Below, one piece after another: positions 1-6,830 of a stretch of DNA of 8,824 nt; position 1 is the first letter of the stretch, and each line of letters begins with the position of its first letter. The DNA is from an uncultured Capnocytophaga sp. Lineage in GTDB: Bacteria; Bacteroidota; Bacteroidia; Flavobacteriales; Flavobacteriaceae. The translations under genes were made by a program, and so were the position numbers. The stretch covers positions 1 to 8,824 of the forward strand of contig CAJZFM010000074.1 in the NCBI GenBank assembly GCA_915070235.1, written 5' to 3'. The notes under the pieces are model-generated. The model was given only the letters and a program-made list of their open reading frames with translations, was not told the origin of the DNA and did not search any database.

Positions 1-408
1 TGGGAATCAGATGGTACAAAGCGACTATTAGAATATACGCCCCTGATAAATGGTGTTATCAATGCAGAGGTAGTTTTTGTAGTAGATGAAATAGAACGCA
101 GCATTCACCCTATGATGATCAAAGAACTTATTAGAAAAATATCATCAGATACCTCAGCCCAAGGACAACTCATTTTTACTACCCACGAATCATGCCTATT
201 AGACCAAGAAATATTGCGTACCGACGAGATCTGGTTCACCCAAAAGGACAAGGGGGGAGCTACCCATATGTACTCATTAAGTGATTTCAATATCAGTAAT
301 ACCGCTAATATTGAAGACGGCTACCTCAATGGGCGTTATGGGGGCATACCTTTTTTATCAAACCTAAAAGAACTTAACTGGCATACTGATGAAAGCATAT
401 CTGACTAG
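1..408 (+). CDS. AAA/ABC-type ATPase of an AbiL/RloA-like defence pair (3' fragment)
   Basis: The gene enters from the left edge in frame 1, so only its last 135 residues are seen; the Walker A motif and any insertion domain lie outside. An ABC-like signature comes first (ESDGTKRLLEY, about bases 4-36). A hydrophobic strand then leads into a Walker B with catalytic glutamate (VVFVVDEIE, bases 70-96, D at 85-87, E at 88-90) followed by R-S-I-H-P. A switch histidine follows in FTTHE (H at 184-186). This order is typical of the C-terminal half of AAA15/AAA21 ATPases of the OLD/RloA/AbiLi kind. Its stop overlaps the next gene, which encodes an RloB-type protein, by 20 bp; that pairing gives the defence assignment. 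By analogy with the family, the ATPase probably senses infection or DNA ends and controls the partner nuclease. The signature, Walker B and switch are intact, so nothing suggests decay of the visible part. Confidence 0.8.
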   Translation, partial: WESDGTKRLLEYTPLINGVINAEVVFVVDEIERSIHPMMIKELIRKISSDTSAQGQLIFTTHESCLLDQEILRTDEIWFTQKDKGGATHMYSLSDFNISNTANIEDGYLNGRYGGIPFLSNLKELNWHTDESISD

Positions 409-1030
409 AAATAAACTATACCAACGAAAAGCCCCTAGTCGCGAAGCTAAAAAGGTGTATATCTTTTGTGAGGGTGATAGAGAAGTTAGCTATTTCAACT
501 ACTTCTCTGGTATTTCGTCTAATATTGATATTATCCCTATCGGAAATGAGGAAGGCAAATCCGACCCTGTGAAGCTTAGAAATCAAGCCATAGATTATTT
601 TCAGGAAATTGTTTTAAGCCCTGACTATCATGATGAGGTATGGTTTGTTATTGATACTGACCGCTGGAATGAGAATGAAAAAATAAGCCAGTTAAAGACC
701 TTCTGTATGCAAAGGAAAACAGACGAAAATATATGGGAAGTAAGCCAAAGTAATCCTTCTTTTGAAGTTTGGCTATATTACCATTTTATAGAAGATAAAC
801 CAAAAAATGAAGAGGTAAAAACATATACAACCTTTAAGGAATTTTTAAATCACAAAATAAAAGGAGGTTTTGATTCACGCAAGGCTCCTATACATATCAA
901 AACAGCTATAGATAATAGTCTGAAACATTTTGAGAGAGATGATAAGGGACAACCCATTCGCTATACTACGGAAGTACATTGTTTAGCACAAAGTATATAT
1001 CCCTTTTTAAAAGAAATGATGGCTTTATGA
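389..1030 (+). CDS. rloB: RloB-like (AbiLii-type) TOPRIM-fold protein, probable defence effector
   Basis: A 213-residue protein, the usual size for the RloB family. The N-terminus is basic (R-K-A-P-S-R-E-A-K-K, residues 13-22). A hydrophobic strand ends in the TOPRIM glutamate (IFCEGDRE, E28) and a second strand ends in the DxD acidic pair (WFVIDTDRW, D89 and D91). The RloB hallmark SNPSFEVWLYYHF lies at residues 121-133. The E...DxD arrangement predicts a metal-dependent nuclease, as in other OLD-like ATPase/TOPRIM partners; cleavage itself is inferred. The ATG at 389 lies inside the end of the ATPase gene, implying translational coupling. The stop TGA shares bases with the ATG of the following lipoprotein gene. 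Codons look more A/T-rich than those downstream, which fits acquisition as a defence cassette. In the AbiL system of lactococci and the RloAB genes of type I restriction loci the same two families are paired. The family call is firm; the nuclease target is unknown. Confidence 0.85.
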   Translation: MKAYLTRNKLYQRKAPSREAKKVYIFCEGDREVSYFNYFSGISSNIDIIPIGNEEGKSDPVKLRNQAIDYFQEIVLSPDYHDEVWFVIDTDRWNENEKISQLKTFCMQRKTDENIWEVSQSNPSFEVWLYYHFIEDKPKNEEVKTYTTFKEFLNHKIKGGFDSRKAPIHIKTAIDNSLKHFERDDKGQPIRYTTEVHCLAQSIYPFLKEMMAL

Positions 1031-2019
1031 AAAAGGTACTATTATACTCATTAGTGTTCCTTTCTTTGGCATGTCATAAGCAGCCTGCCCCTGCTCAGCT
1101 GAGTGCCTATTACTGGAAAACACGCTTTTCCTTAAGTGCTCCTCAGCAGGAATTTCTCTCGGAGTATGATGTCCAAAAGCTCTATATCCGCTATTGTGAT
1201 ATCATTTTGCTGGAGGGGGAGGCTGTCCCCGATGCTCCTGTAGAGTTGGACGCAGCAGCACTTAAGGGCAAGGAGGTCATTCCTGTCATCTATCTCAAGA
1301 ATGAGGTTTTCCTAAGCGATAAAGTAGCTGCGGAGCAACTGGCAGAAAAGCTCAGTGGGTATATAGAGCAAATCAATCGCTCCTACAACCTGACGGTCAA
1401 GCAGGTACAATTGGATTGTGATTGGTCGCTCAAAAGCAAAACACATTATTTTGATTTTATCAAGTATTTCAGAGCACAAAACTCTTATCAGCTTTCGGCT
1501 ACCATCCGTCTGCATCAGGTCAAGTACCACGACCGTACGGGGATTCCTCCTGTGGATTATGGGGTGCTGATGTACTATAACATGGGCAAGATTACCGCCA
1601 CAGGGGCCAACTCTATCTATGACCGCACCACCGCCCAGAAGTACCTGCCCGCTCTGCGCTCCTATCCCCTACCGCTGAAGGTAGCCTTGCCTATATTCAG
1701 TTGGGGTGTGCACTCCATAGCTGGGGAGGTAACCGACCTTGTCGGAGGACTTACCTTTGCGGAGGCTGATACACTGAGCCAACTCAGTCGTATGGGCAAC
1801 AGCGATTGTTACTTGGTTACTGAACCTATTGCCTACAAGGGACAACGTTGGCAAAAAGGCGATATTATCAAGATAGAAGAGATCAGCCAGACTGACCTTT
1901 TGACCATGAAGGCCGACCTTACTAAGCACCTAAAGTCCGCCCCCAAAGAGATTATTTTATACGACCTAAACACAAATATTGACACCTATGAAAAAGACTT
2001 TTTTAAAAAACTGCGCTAA
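1027..2019 (+). CDS. Predicted lipoprotein with TIM-barrel, glycoside-hydrolase-like pattern; function unknown
   Basis: I choose the ATG at 1027 because it gives a lipoprotein signal peptide (MKKVLLYSLVFLSLAC, lipidated Cys16); an upstream ATG at 979 would read through the end of rloB and bury the signal. The mature protein has about 315 residues. Regularly spaced hydrophobic strands end in polar or aromatic groups: LYIRYCDI, VIPVIYL, VQLDCDW (D130, D132), ATIRLHQ (R161, H163, Q164), VLMYYNMG (Y184, N185), VALPIFSWG (residues 219-227) and IILYDLN near the end. This is the rhythm of a TIM barrel, with D130/D132 and the RLHQ and YNMG groups as possible active-site residues, as in GH18/GH25-like folds or DUF3142-type proteins. 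No substrate can be named. After Cys16 the residues are H-K-Q-P, without the acidic run of the Capnocytophaga surface-export signal, so a periplasm-facing position is more likely. It overlaps the next gene by 32 bp. Confidence 0.8.
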   Translation: MKKVLLYSLVFLSLACHKQPAPAQLSAYYWKTRFSLSAPQQEFLSEYDVQKLYIRYCDIILLEGEAVPDAPVELDAAALKGKEVIPVIYLKNEVFLSDKVAAEQLAEKLSGYIEQINRSYNLTVKQVQLDCDWSLKSKTHYFDFIKYFRAQNSYQLSATIRLHQVKYHDRTGIPPVDYGVLMYYNMGKITATGANSIYDRTTAQKYLPALRSYPLPLKVALPIFSWGVHSIAGEVTDLVGGLTFAEADTLSQLSRMGNSDCYLVTEPIAYKGQRWQKGDIIKIEEISQTDLLTMKADLTKHLKSAPKEIILYDLNTNIDTYEKDFFKKLR

Positions 2020-4192
2020 GCTATGTCTGCTCGCTGCTGCCGCCTATGGCACCTACCTCTATGCCTGTTCCGATCAGTTCATGGGCTATGATTACAATTC
2101 GGTATTCTCGCCAGAGGTTACTGTGTCTCAAAAATCCTATACACCTCTTTTCTATGATAGCGACTACCTTTTCTATGGAAACAACTATATAGATGAGCAG
2201 TCAAGGGATTTCTCCCAGACCGATATCCAAAACTGGTCAGAGTACTTGGGCAAAGCGCTCACTAAAGAAAAAATCAAGTACTACCTCTATGACAAAGAGG
2301 CACTAAAGGAGATACACCAATCTGCTCCGTCCGATAAAAAAGTGCAGCGCTTCTTCTCCCTACTTGCTATAGCCAGAGACAATGAGGCTATTACCAATGT
2401 ATCTTATAACCGCTGGGACTATGATAGTCGCAAGGTTGCCTATACCCAACAGGCAGAAATCAGCAAGGCAGAGACCCTCTACCAAGATGCCCTCAAGGAC
2501 AAAGATGAGTTCTTCGCCCATAGAATGTGGTATCAGCTCATGCGTCTGAAGTTCTATTCAGCAGAGCGTGCCTCGGTAATTGACTATTTCATGCAAACAG
2601 AGGCCACCCAACCACGTACTGACCTCTACTATCGCGGTATGCACTACGTAGCAGGCGCCTATATCGCTCAGAAGAACTATGCCAAGAGTACCCCCTTGCT
2701 AGCTCAGATATTCAACAAAGTACCCTCTTTGCGACAAACGGTTACTTACGAGTATCGTCCGCTCTCCGCTGAGCAACTTCATAAGCTCTCCGCTGGCCTT
2801 TCCACCCAAGAGCAATGCGCTCTATGGGCAATGGACGGCTATTACAATAGTGAGAAAGACGCTATAGAAAAAATCCTTGCCTTGGATAGTCAATCTCCTT
2901 ATGTGGATTTTCTGCTCTCTCGCTATATCAATCTGTTGGAGTCCAAAATAAATATCTTTGGTGCTTATGGAGAAGTCCTTAACTCCTATAAGAGCTACCA
3001 CCAGCATACCCAAGCGATAGCCACCCAAAACTATCCTACCGATTGGATCCTGACCACTGCCAAGGACAAAAAGGTAGCCAACCCTTATTTGTGGCAAGTG
3101 GCGGCAGGCTATGTAGCCATGTTCCAAAACGAGTTCAACCAGGCGCGTACTTTCCTCTCCAAGGCGGAAAAAGTGGCTGACAGTCCTGCCAAAAAAGCAC
3201 AAGTACGCCTTATTGGCCTGCTCAATGAGGTCGCTGCCTTAGAGCGTATCACTCCACAGGCCGAGCAAAAACTACTCAAGGACTTGCCTTGGCTTTGGGA
3301 CTACAAAGCCCCTGAAGGACAAGAGGCTTTGCGAAGTGGCTATGCCCTCGTATTTATAGGAAAATATCTCTCTATGCTCTATAAGGCAGAGAATAATCCT
3401 ATTATGGCCGAACTAACTTATTCTGTCAAGGGATATTACAGAAAAGAGGAGCAAACAGCCGCTATGGAACAGTTTTTGCAAAAGAAAGACAAGACCCCTT
3501 GGGAGACTTTTTGGGCTAAGAAATATCAGTATACACTCAATGATATCTACGAAAGTAAGGCTATCTATGCCTTCTACGAGGACAAACTCCCTGAGGCTAT
3601 CGCCCTTATGAAGAAAACGCCACAGGAAAAGGCAATCCTACCTGCCAATCCTTTCAATGGCAAGATTAAGGACTGTGCTGATTGTGAGCATACCCTACCC
3701 CAAAAGGTCAAATATACCAAGCTGTCTTTCCTTGAAAAAGTAAAAGAAATGGAGGACAAGATAGCCAAAAAAGAAGACATCTATAACAATGCTCTTTTGG
3801 TTGGAAATGCATTCTACAATGCCTCTTATTTTGGCAGTGTGCGCTTCTTCTACCTCAATCCTATCATAGACGAATATAGTTATCGCATCAGTGCGGAGCA
3901 TTGGGACGTCTTACTGAATATGAAGCAAGCTAAAAAGTATTATCTCTTAGCCAAAGAACATGCCTCCAATGATGAGCAAAAGGCTAAAATCACCTATCTG
4001 TTGGCCAAAGTAGAACGTAATGAGTATTATAACAAGAACTTTTTTAGCAAAGAAGAATATACCAGAGAATCGTTAGATACAGGTTTGCACTACCGATGGG
4101 ACGCCTTTGAAGAACTCCGCCGATATGCCCATACAAAGTATTACCAAGAGGTCATAGCCGAATGTGGCTATTTTAGAAAATTTGTACATTAG
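1988..4192 (+). CDS. Large TPR-like predicted lipoprotein, conserved Bacteroidota type; function unknown
   Basis: A 734-residue protein read from the ATG at 1988; a TTG nine bases earlier is possible but unnecessary. The N-terminus is a basic, Ala-rich signal ending in LYAC (Cys27), a plausible lipobox, followed by S-D-Q. The early mature part is Tyr/Phe-rich (VFSPEVTVSQKSYTPLFYDS). Most of the rest is helical, with TPR-like pairs, for example residues 214-246, the stretch around YVAMFQNEFNQARTFLSKAE, YAFYEDKLPEAIALM, and about 645-681. A CxxC (C563, C566) sits in a Lys-rich stretch before a charged helix. The C-terminus, HTKYYQEVIAECGYF, resembles the tail of hypothetical proteins I recall from Bacteroides and flavobacteria, although no family name is known to me. 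Translation is probably coupled to the preceding lipoprotein through the 32-bp overlap, suggesting a shared envelope role. TPR-like architecture points to a scaffold or partner-binding function rather than an enzyme; this is inference. Confidence 0.8.
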   Translation: MKKTFLKNCAKLCLLAAAAYGTYLYACSDQFMGYDYNSVFSPEVTVSQKSYTPLFYDSDYLFYGNNYIDEQSRDFSQTDIQNWSEYLGKALTKEKIKYYLYDKEALKEIHQSAPSDKKVQRFFSLLAIARDNEAITNVSYNRWDYDSRKVAYTQQAEISKAETLYQDALKDKDEFFAHRMWYQLMRLKFYSAERASVIDYFMQTEATQPRTDLYYRGMHYVAGAYIAQKNYAKSTPLLAQIFNKVPSLRQTVTYEYRPLSAEQLHKLSAGLSTQEQCALWAMDGYYNSEKDAIEKILALDSQSPYVDFLLSRYINLLESKINIFGAYGEVLNSYKSYHQHTQAIATQNYPTDWILTTAKDKKVANPYLWQVAAGYVAMFQNEFNQARTFLSKAEKVADSPAKKAQVRLIGLLNEVAALERITPQAEQKLLKDLPWLWDYKAPEGQEALRSGYALVFIGKYLSMLYKAENNPIMAELTYSVKGYYRKEEQTAAMEQFLQKKDKTPWETFWAKKYQYTLNDIYESKAIYAFYEDKLPEAIALMKKTPQEKAILPANPFNGKIKDCADCEHTLPQKVKYTKLSFLEKVKEMEDKIAKKEDIYNNALLVGNAFYNASYFGSVRFFYLNPIIDEYSYRISAEHWDVLLNMKQAKKYYLLAKEHASNDEQKAKITYLLAKVERNEYYNKNFFSKEEYTRESLDTGLHYRWDAFEELRRYAHTKYYQEVIAECGYFRKFVH

Positions 4193-4206
4193 ACCCCTTA
4201 TAAATT

Positions 4207-4884
4207 ATGAAGAAATTAGTTGTACTCACCGGTGCGGGTATCAGTGCCGAAAGCGGCATTAGCACCTTTCGTGATGCAGGAGGCCTCTGGGAAGGCTACG
4301 ATGTCAATGAAGTAGCCACCCCTGAGGGCTTCGCTGCTAATCCTGAGTTGGTATTGGATTTCTATAACCAGCGCCGCCGCCAGCTCAAGGAGGTACAGCC
4401 CAATGAGGCTCATCGCCTCTTGGCTCACTTAGAAAAGCGCTTCCATGTGGTGGTCATCACTCAGAATGTAGATGACCTGCATGAGCGTGCAGGCAGCCAA
4501 TACATCATACACCTACACGGCGAATTGCTCAAATGTAGAGGGGTAGATGACCCTTACACGACTTACCCCTGTACAGAGGATATTCATATAGGTGACAAAA
4601 GCCCTACGGGTGCCCAACTGCGCCCCCATATCGTATGGTTTGGTGAGGAAGTCCCTATGCTGGATAAGGCCATAGAGGAAGTCTATACCGCCGATGTGCT
4701 CATGGTCATAGGTACCTCCCTACAAGTGTATCCTGCCGCTGGCCTGATAGATTACCGAAAGGAAGGCACCCCTGTCTTCTACATAGATCCCAATCCGTCC
4801 TTACATAGCAAGGGCGACCTGACTGTGATTGCTCAAAAAGCCTCCACTGGGGTCGCCAAAGCTATAGAACTGATTACTCCTTAA
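4207..4884 (+). CDS. cobB: NAD-dependent protein deacylase, Sir2/CobB family (SIRT5-like)
   Basis: A 225-residue sirtuin core that removes acyl groups from protein lysines using NAD+, giving nicotinamide and O-acyl-ADP-ribose. Visible motifs: [10 protein letters not shown] (residues 9-18) and FRDAGGLW (21-28) for NAD binding; FYNQRR, giving Y53-x-x-R56, the class III signature that favours succinyl- or malonyl-lysine; [12 protein letters not shown] (85-96) in the active site; HLHGEL with catalytic H104; [10 protein letters not shown] (138-147); and [10 protein letters not shown] near the end. The zinc module is reduced: between H104 and R139 only C110 and C122 are present, in place of two CxxC pairs. 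I recall similar zinc-poor sirtuins in other Bacteroidota, so this is probably lineage-typical rather than decay. The gene starts 14 bp after the large lipoprotein gene and may be its last operon member. Its 3' end overlaps the end of hemE, on the opposite strand, by 11 bp. Confidence 0.95.
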   Translation: MKKLVVLTGAGISAESGISTFRDAGGLWEGYDVNEVATPEGFAANPELVLDFYNQRRRQLKEVQPNEAHRLLAHLEKRFHVVVITQNVDDLHERAGSQYIIHLHGELLKCRGVDDPYTTYPCTEDIHIGDKSPTGAQLRPHIVWFGEEVPMLDKAIEEVYTADVLMVIGTSLQVYPAAGLIDYRKEGTPVFYIDPNPSLHSKGDLTVIAQKASTGVAKAIELITP

Positions 4885-5899
4885 AGGTCTTTACCGCCTC
4901 CACAAAGGCCTGCGCATGTGCCACAGGTACATGAGGGAGTATGCCGTGCCCTAAGTTGGCTATATAGTGCTCCTTACCAAAGGAGCGAATCATCTGCCAA
5001 GTTTTTTCCTTGATAAGTTCAGCAGAAGAAAGCAGCCATGCGGGGTCAAGGTTACCCTGGAGCACCTTTTTCCCTCCAGTGAGTTGGCGTGCCACTGTGG
5101 GGCTACAGCTCCAGTCTATACCCAAGGCAGCTGCCTTACTCTGGCTCATCTCTTCCAAGGCATACCAACAACCTTTGGCAAAGACAATCACTGGCACCTC
5201 CTCTGAGAGTGCCTCTACAATCTGTTGGCTATAGCGCCAAGAGTATAAGCGATAGTCCTCAGCAGAAAGTACACCTCCCCAACTGTCAAAAAGTTGCAAG
5301 GCATCCACCCCTGCCTTTACCTTTTCTTTGAGGTAGGCAATGGTGGTATCGGTGATTTTCTGTAGCAAAGTATGTGCCCATTCGGGGTGAGAGAAGGCAA
5401 AGGACTTGGCTACATCAAAGTTTTTGGAGCCTTTGCCCTCCACTGCATAACAAAAGATAGTCCATGGCGCACCAGCAAAGCCAATGAGGGGCACACTGCC
5501 TGCCAAGCGCTCTTTCGTTAGGCGTATTCCGTCCATCACATAGCCCAGTGCATGAGAGACATCGGCGATTTCTACCCGCTCTATATCCGCTTCAGAGCGA
5601 ATTGGGTGCGGCAGAAAAGGTCCTACCTGCTCCTTCATTTCTATTTCTATTCCCATAGCTTGGGGTACAACCAAGATGTCGCTAAAGAGTATAGCCGCAT
5701 CCACCCCAACTATATCCACAGGCTGGGTAGTAATATCAGCTACCAATTCAGGGGTACGGCAGCGTGTGAAAAAGTCATATTTGTCTCTTAAGGCACGAAA
5801 CTCAGGCAGGTAACGCCCCGCCTGGCGCATCATCCATACCGCAGGTCGCTCGGTAGTCTCACCCTTTAGGATTCTTAGGAAAAGATCATTTTTTATCAT
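4874..5899 (-). CDS. hemE: Uroporphyrinogen decarboxylase
   Basis: A full-length 341-residue HemE, a cytoplasmic enzyme that decarboxylates the four acetate side chains of uroporphyrinogen III to give coproporphyrinogen III in haem synthesis. Signature 1 is at residues 18-32 ([15 protein letters not shown]), with R25 and R29 matching the substrate-carboxylate arginines. D74 ([13 protein letters not shown]) matches the conserved aspartate that holds the pyrrole nitrogens. Signature 2 is at 140-155 ([16 protein letters not shown]), including the conserved Y151. H318 lies in [11 protein letters not shown]. All expected catalytic residues are intact. The ATG overlaps the hemD stop by four bases (TCAT at 5896-5899 on the + strand), so hemD and hemE form an operon with probable coupled translation, and their products act in consecutive steps. 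The 3' end runs 11 bp into cobB, leaving no room for a separate terminator between these convergent genes. Confidence 0.97.
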   Translation of the reverse strand: MIKNDLFLRILKGETTERPAVWMMRQAGRYLPEFRALRDKYDFFTRCRTPELVADITTQPVDIVGVDAAILFSDILVVPQAMGIEIEMKEQVGPFLPHPIRSEADIERVEIADVSHALGYVMDGIRLTKERLAGSVPLIGFAGAPWTIFCYAVEGKGSKNFDVAKSFAFSHPEWAHTLLQKITDTTIAYLKEKVKAGVDALQLFDSWGGVLSAEDYRLYSWRYSQQIVEALSEEVPVIVFAKGCWYALEEMSQSKAAALGIDWSCSPTVARQLTGGKKVLQGNLDPAWLLSSAELIKEKTWQMIRSFGKEHYIANLGHGILPHVPVAHAQAFVEAVKTFKE

Positions 5900-6570
5900 G
5901 AGTTAGTAAGTTTATCGGTTTTAAATAGTTCTTTGCAGCACTCCAAAACGCTCTCCACTGTAGGGCGCTCAGCTACATAGCTCTCCACTGTGTGGGGCAA
6001 AGCCGCTTGGGTAGTAGTTCCTATACATATAGCCTTCTCACCCGATAGGGTATTTTCCTTTAGATAACTCTCTATAGCTGAAGGACTAAAGAAAAGTAGC
6101 CCCTCATAGCTCTTGGTAAGTTTTGTGGGAGTGAGTTGGGTATAGTAGGTAAGACACTCTTGGAGTTGCATATGATTTGATTTCAAAGTGGTAGGTAGTG
6201 TGTCCATTCGTTTTTCTCCACAGAAAAACACAAACGAACTCTTAGCATAATGCTTGACCAAATAGGGCGCCAACTCCTTGGCATAGTCAAACGATGCCAC
6301 CACTTCCCATCCCTCCGCCTCAAGGAGCTTTCTGGTTTTTTCCCCTACACAAAAAGCCTTTCGGTGAGGTAGTTGCCCATAACAAGGCATGGAGCGCAAG
6401 GCAAGTAAGGCATTTTGGCTGGTCAGCAGAAAGTAATCCGCCTGAGGAATTGTGGTTGAAGCAGCAGGTACCACCCTGATAAAATCGCTCATCTCTAGCG
6501 CAAAGCCCGCGGAAACAAAGGCCTGCAACTGAGCAGGGGAAAGAAGTTTAGTGGAGAAGAGCTGTACCAT
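5896..6570 (-). CDS. hemD: Uroporphyrinogen-III synthase (HemD)
   Basis: Converts hydroxymethylbilane to uroporphyrinogen III with inversion of ring D; cytoplasmic. HemD sequences diverge widely, so the call rests on length (224 residues), the bilobed pattern, weak motifs (LLTSQNAL near the end of the first lobe, [13 protein letters not shown] and [12 protein letters not shown] in the second) and the tight link to hemE. The reading frame extends to an ATG at 6603, but I prefer the ATG at 6570: it gives the flavobacterial-type N-terminus [11 protein letters not shown], and a promoter -7 box (6588-6581) lies between the two ATGs, so a transcript from it could not include the upstream one. hemC is not adjacent in this window. 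The stop overlaps the start of hemE. The identity is well supported by context; the start choice is a good inference. Confidence 0.88.
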   Translation of the reverse strand: MVQLFSTKLLSPAQLQAFVSAGFALEMSDFIRVVPAASTTIPQADYFLLTSQNALLALRSMPCYGQLPHRKAFCVGEKTRKLLEAEGWEVVASFDYAKELAPYLVKHYAKSSFVFFCGEKRMDTLPTTLKSNHMQLQECLTYYTQLTPTKLTKSYEGLLFFSPSAIESYLKENTLSGEKAICIGTTTQAALPHTVESYVAERPTVESVLECCKELFKTDKLTNS

Positions 6571-6580
6571 ATTTTTGGTG

Positions 6581-6588
6581 CAAATATA
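6581..6588 (-). promoter_or_regulatory. Bacteroidota-type -7 box for hemDE
   Basis: On the minus strand this reads TATATTTG, a perfect match to the Bacteroidota -7 consensus TAnnTTTG. Ten bases follow before the preferred hemD ATG at 6570, so transcripts would have a very short leader or be nearly leaderless. I see no clear -33 TTG at the usual 17-19 bp spacing. The box lies inside the longer alternative hemD reading frame, which argues against that start. Confidence 0.6.
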
Positions 6589-6664
6589 ATGAATTTTTAT
6601 CATCTATAGAGGGTACGATTTGTTTATTTAACATTTGATATGAACAAAATAAGTTTTTTATCAA

Positions 6665-6680
6665 CAAAAAAGCAAAAAAG
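6665..6680 (+). repeat. Tandem A-tract CAAAAAAG x2 upstream of the NlpC/P60 promoter
   Basis: Two perfect copies of CAAAAAAG (6665-6672 and 6673-6680). They end 24 bp before the -7 box at 6705, just above where a -33 element would lie. Phased A-tracts in this position can bend DNA or act as an UP-like element; that role is inferred. Confidence 0.4.
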
Positions 6681-6704
6681 CATACAACTAATCAATTATT
6701 TCCG

Positions 6705-6712
6705 TAACTTTG
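6705..6712 (+). promoter_or_regulatory. Bacteroidota-type -7 box for the NlpC/P60 gene
   Basis: TAACTTTG matches TAnnTTTG exactly and is followed by C, in a context (TTCCGTAACTTTGC) typical of flavobacterial promoters. Transcription would start around 6717-6720, giving a leader of about 110 nt before the ATG at 6831. No convincing -33 TTG is visible. A weaker alternative, TATTTTG at 6797-6803, is one base short of consensus and lies close to the gene. Confidence 0.65.
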
Positions 6713-6770
6713 CGGAGCACTATCAGATAGTTCCTAAGAGGTTCATTTTCATATACTGACTGTGCTTATA

Positions 6771-6798
6771 ACTCATACCTCAAGAACAATTACTCATA
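6771..6798 (+). repeat. Direct repeat ACTCATA, 21 bp apart, in the NlpC/P60 leader
   Basis: ACTCATA occurs at 6771-6777 and again at 6792-6798, exactly 21 bp apart, which is two helical turns. It lies in the A/T-rich leader, next to a weak inverted repeat (ATATTT at 6810-6815, AAATAT at 6819-6824) just before the ATG. This could be a regulator site or chance in A/T-rich DNA. Confidence 0.25.
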
Positions 6799-6830
6799 TT
6801 TTGTAAAAGATATTTATCAAATATAGATCT

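Noticed and set aside
105..290. Minus-strand open frame opposite the ATPase fragment
   Set aside because: The + strand encodes clear Walker B and switch motifs here; the antisense frame has none.
979..1026. Upstream ATG start for the first lipoprotein
   Set aside because: It lies inside rloB and places 16 extra residues before an otherwise clean lipoprotein signal peptide.
4879..4887. CCTTAAAGG inverted repeat at the cobB/hemE junction as a bidirectional terminator
   Set aside because: Four-base arms around a single base cannot form a stable hairpin and no T-run follows on either strand.
4967..5791. Several + strand open frames of 74-80 codons opposite hemE
   Set aside because: They lie wholly inside hemE, overlap each other in different frames, and have no recognisable domains or start signals.
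6619..6637. TTTG and TAACATTTG in the divergent spacer as a further promoter
   Set aside because: The -7-like element has three rather than two bases between TA and TTTG, and the spacing to TTTG is far too short for a -33 partner.
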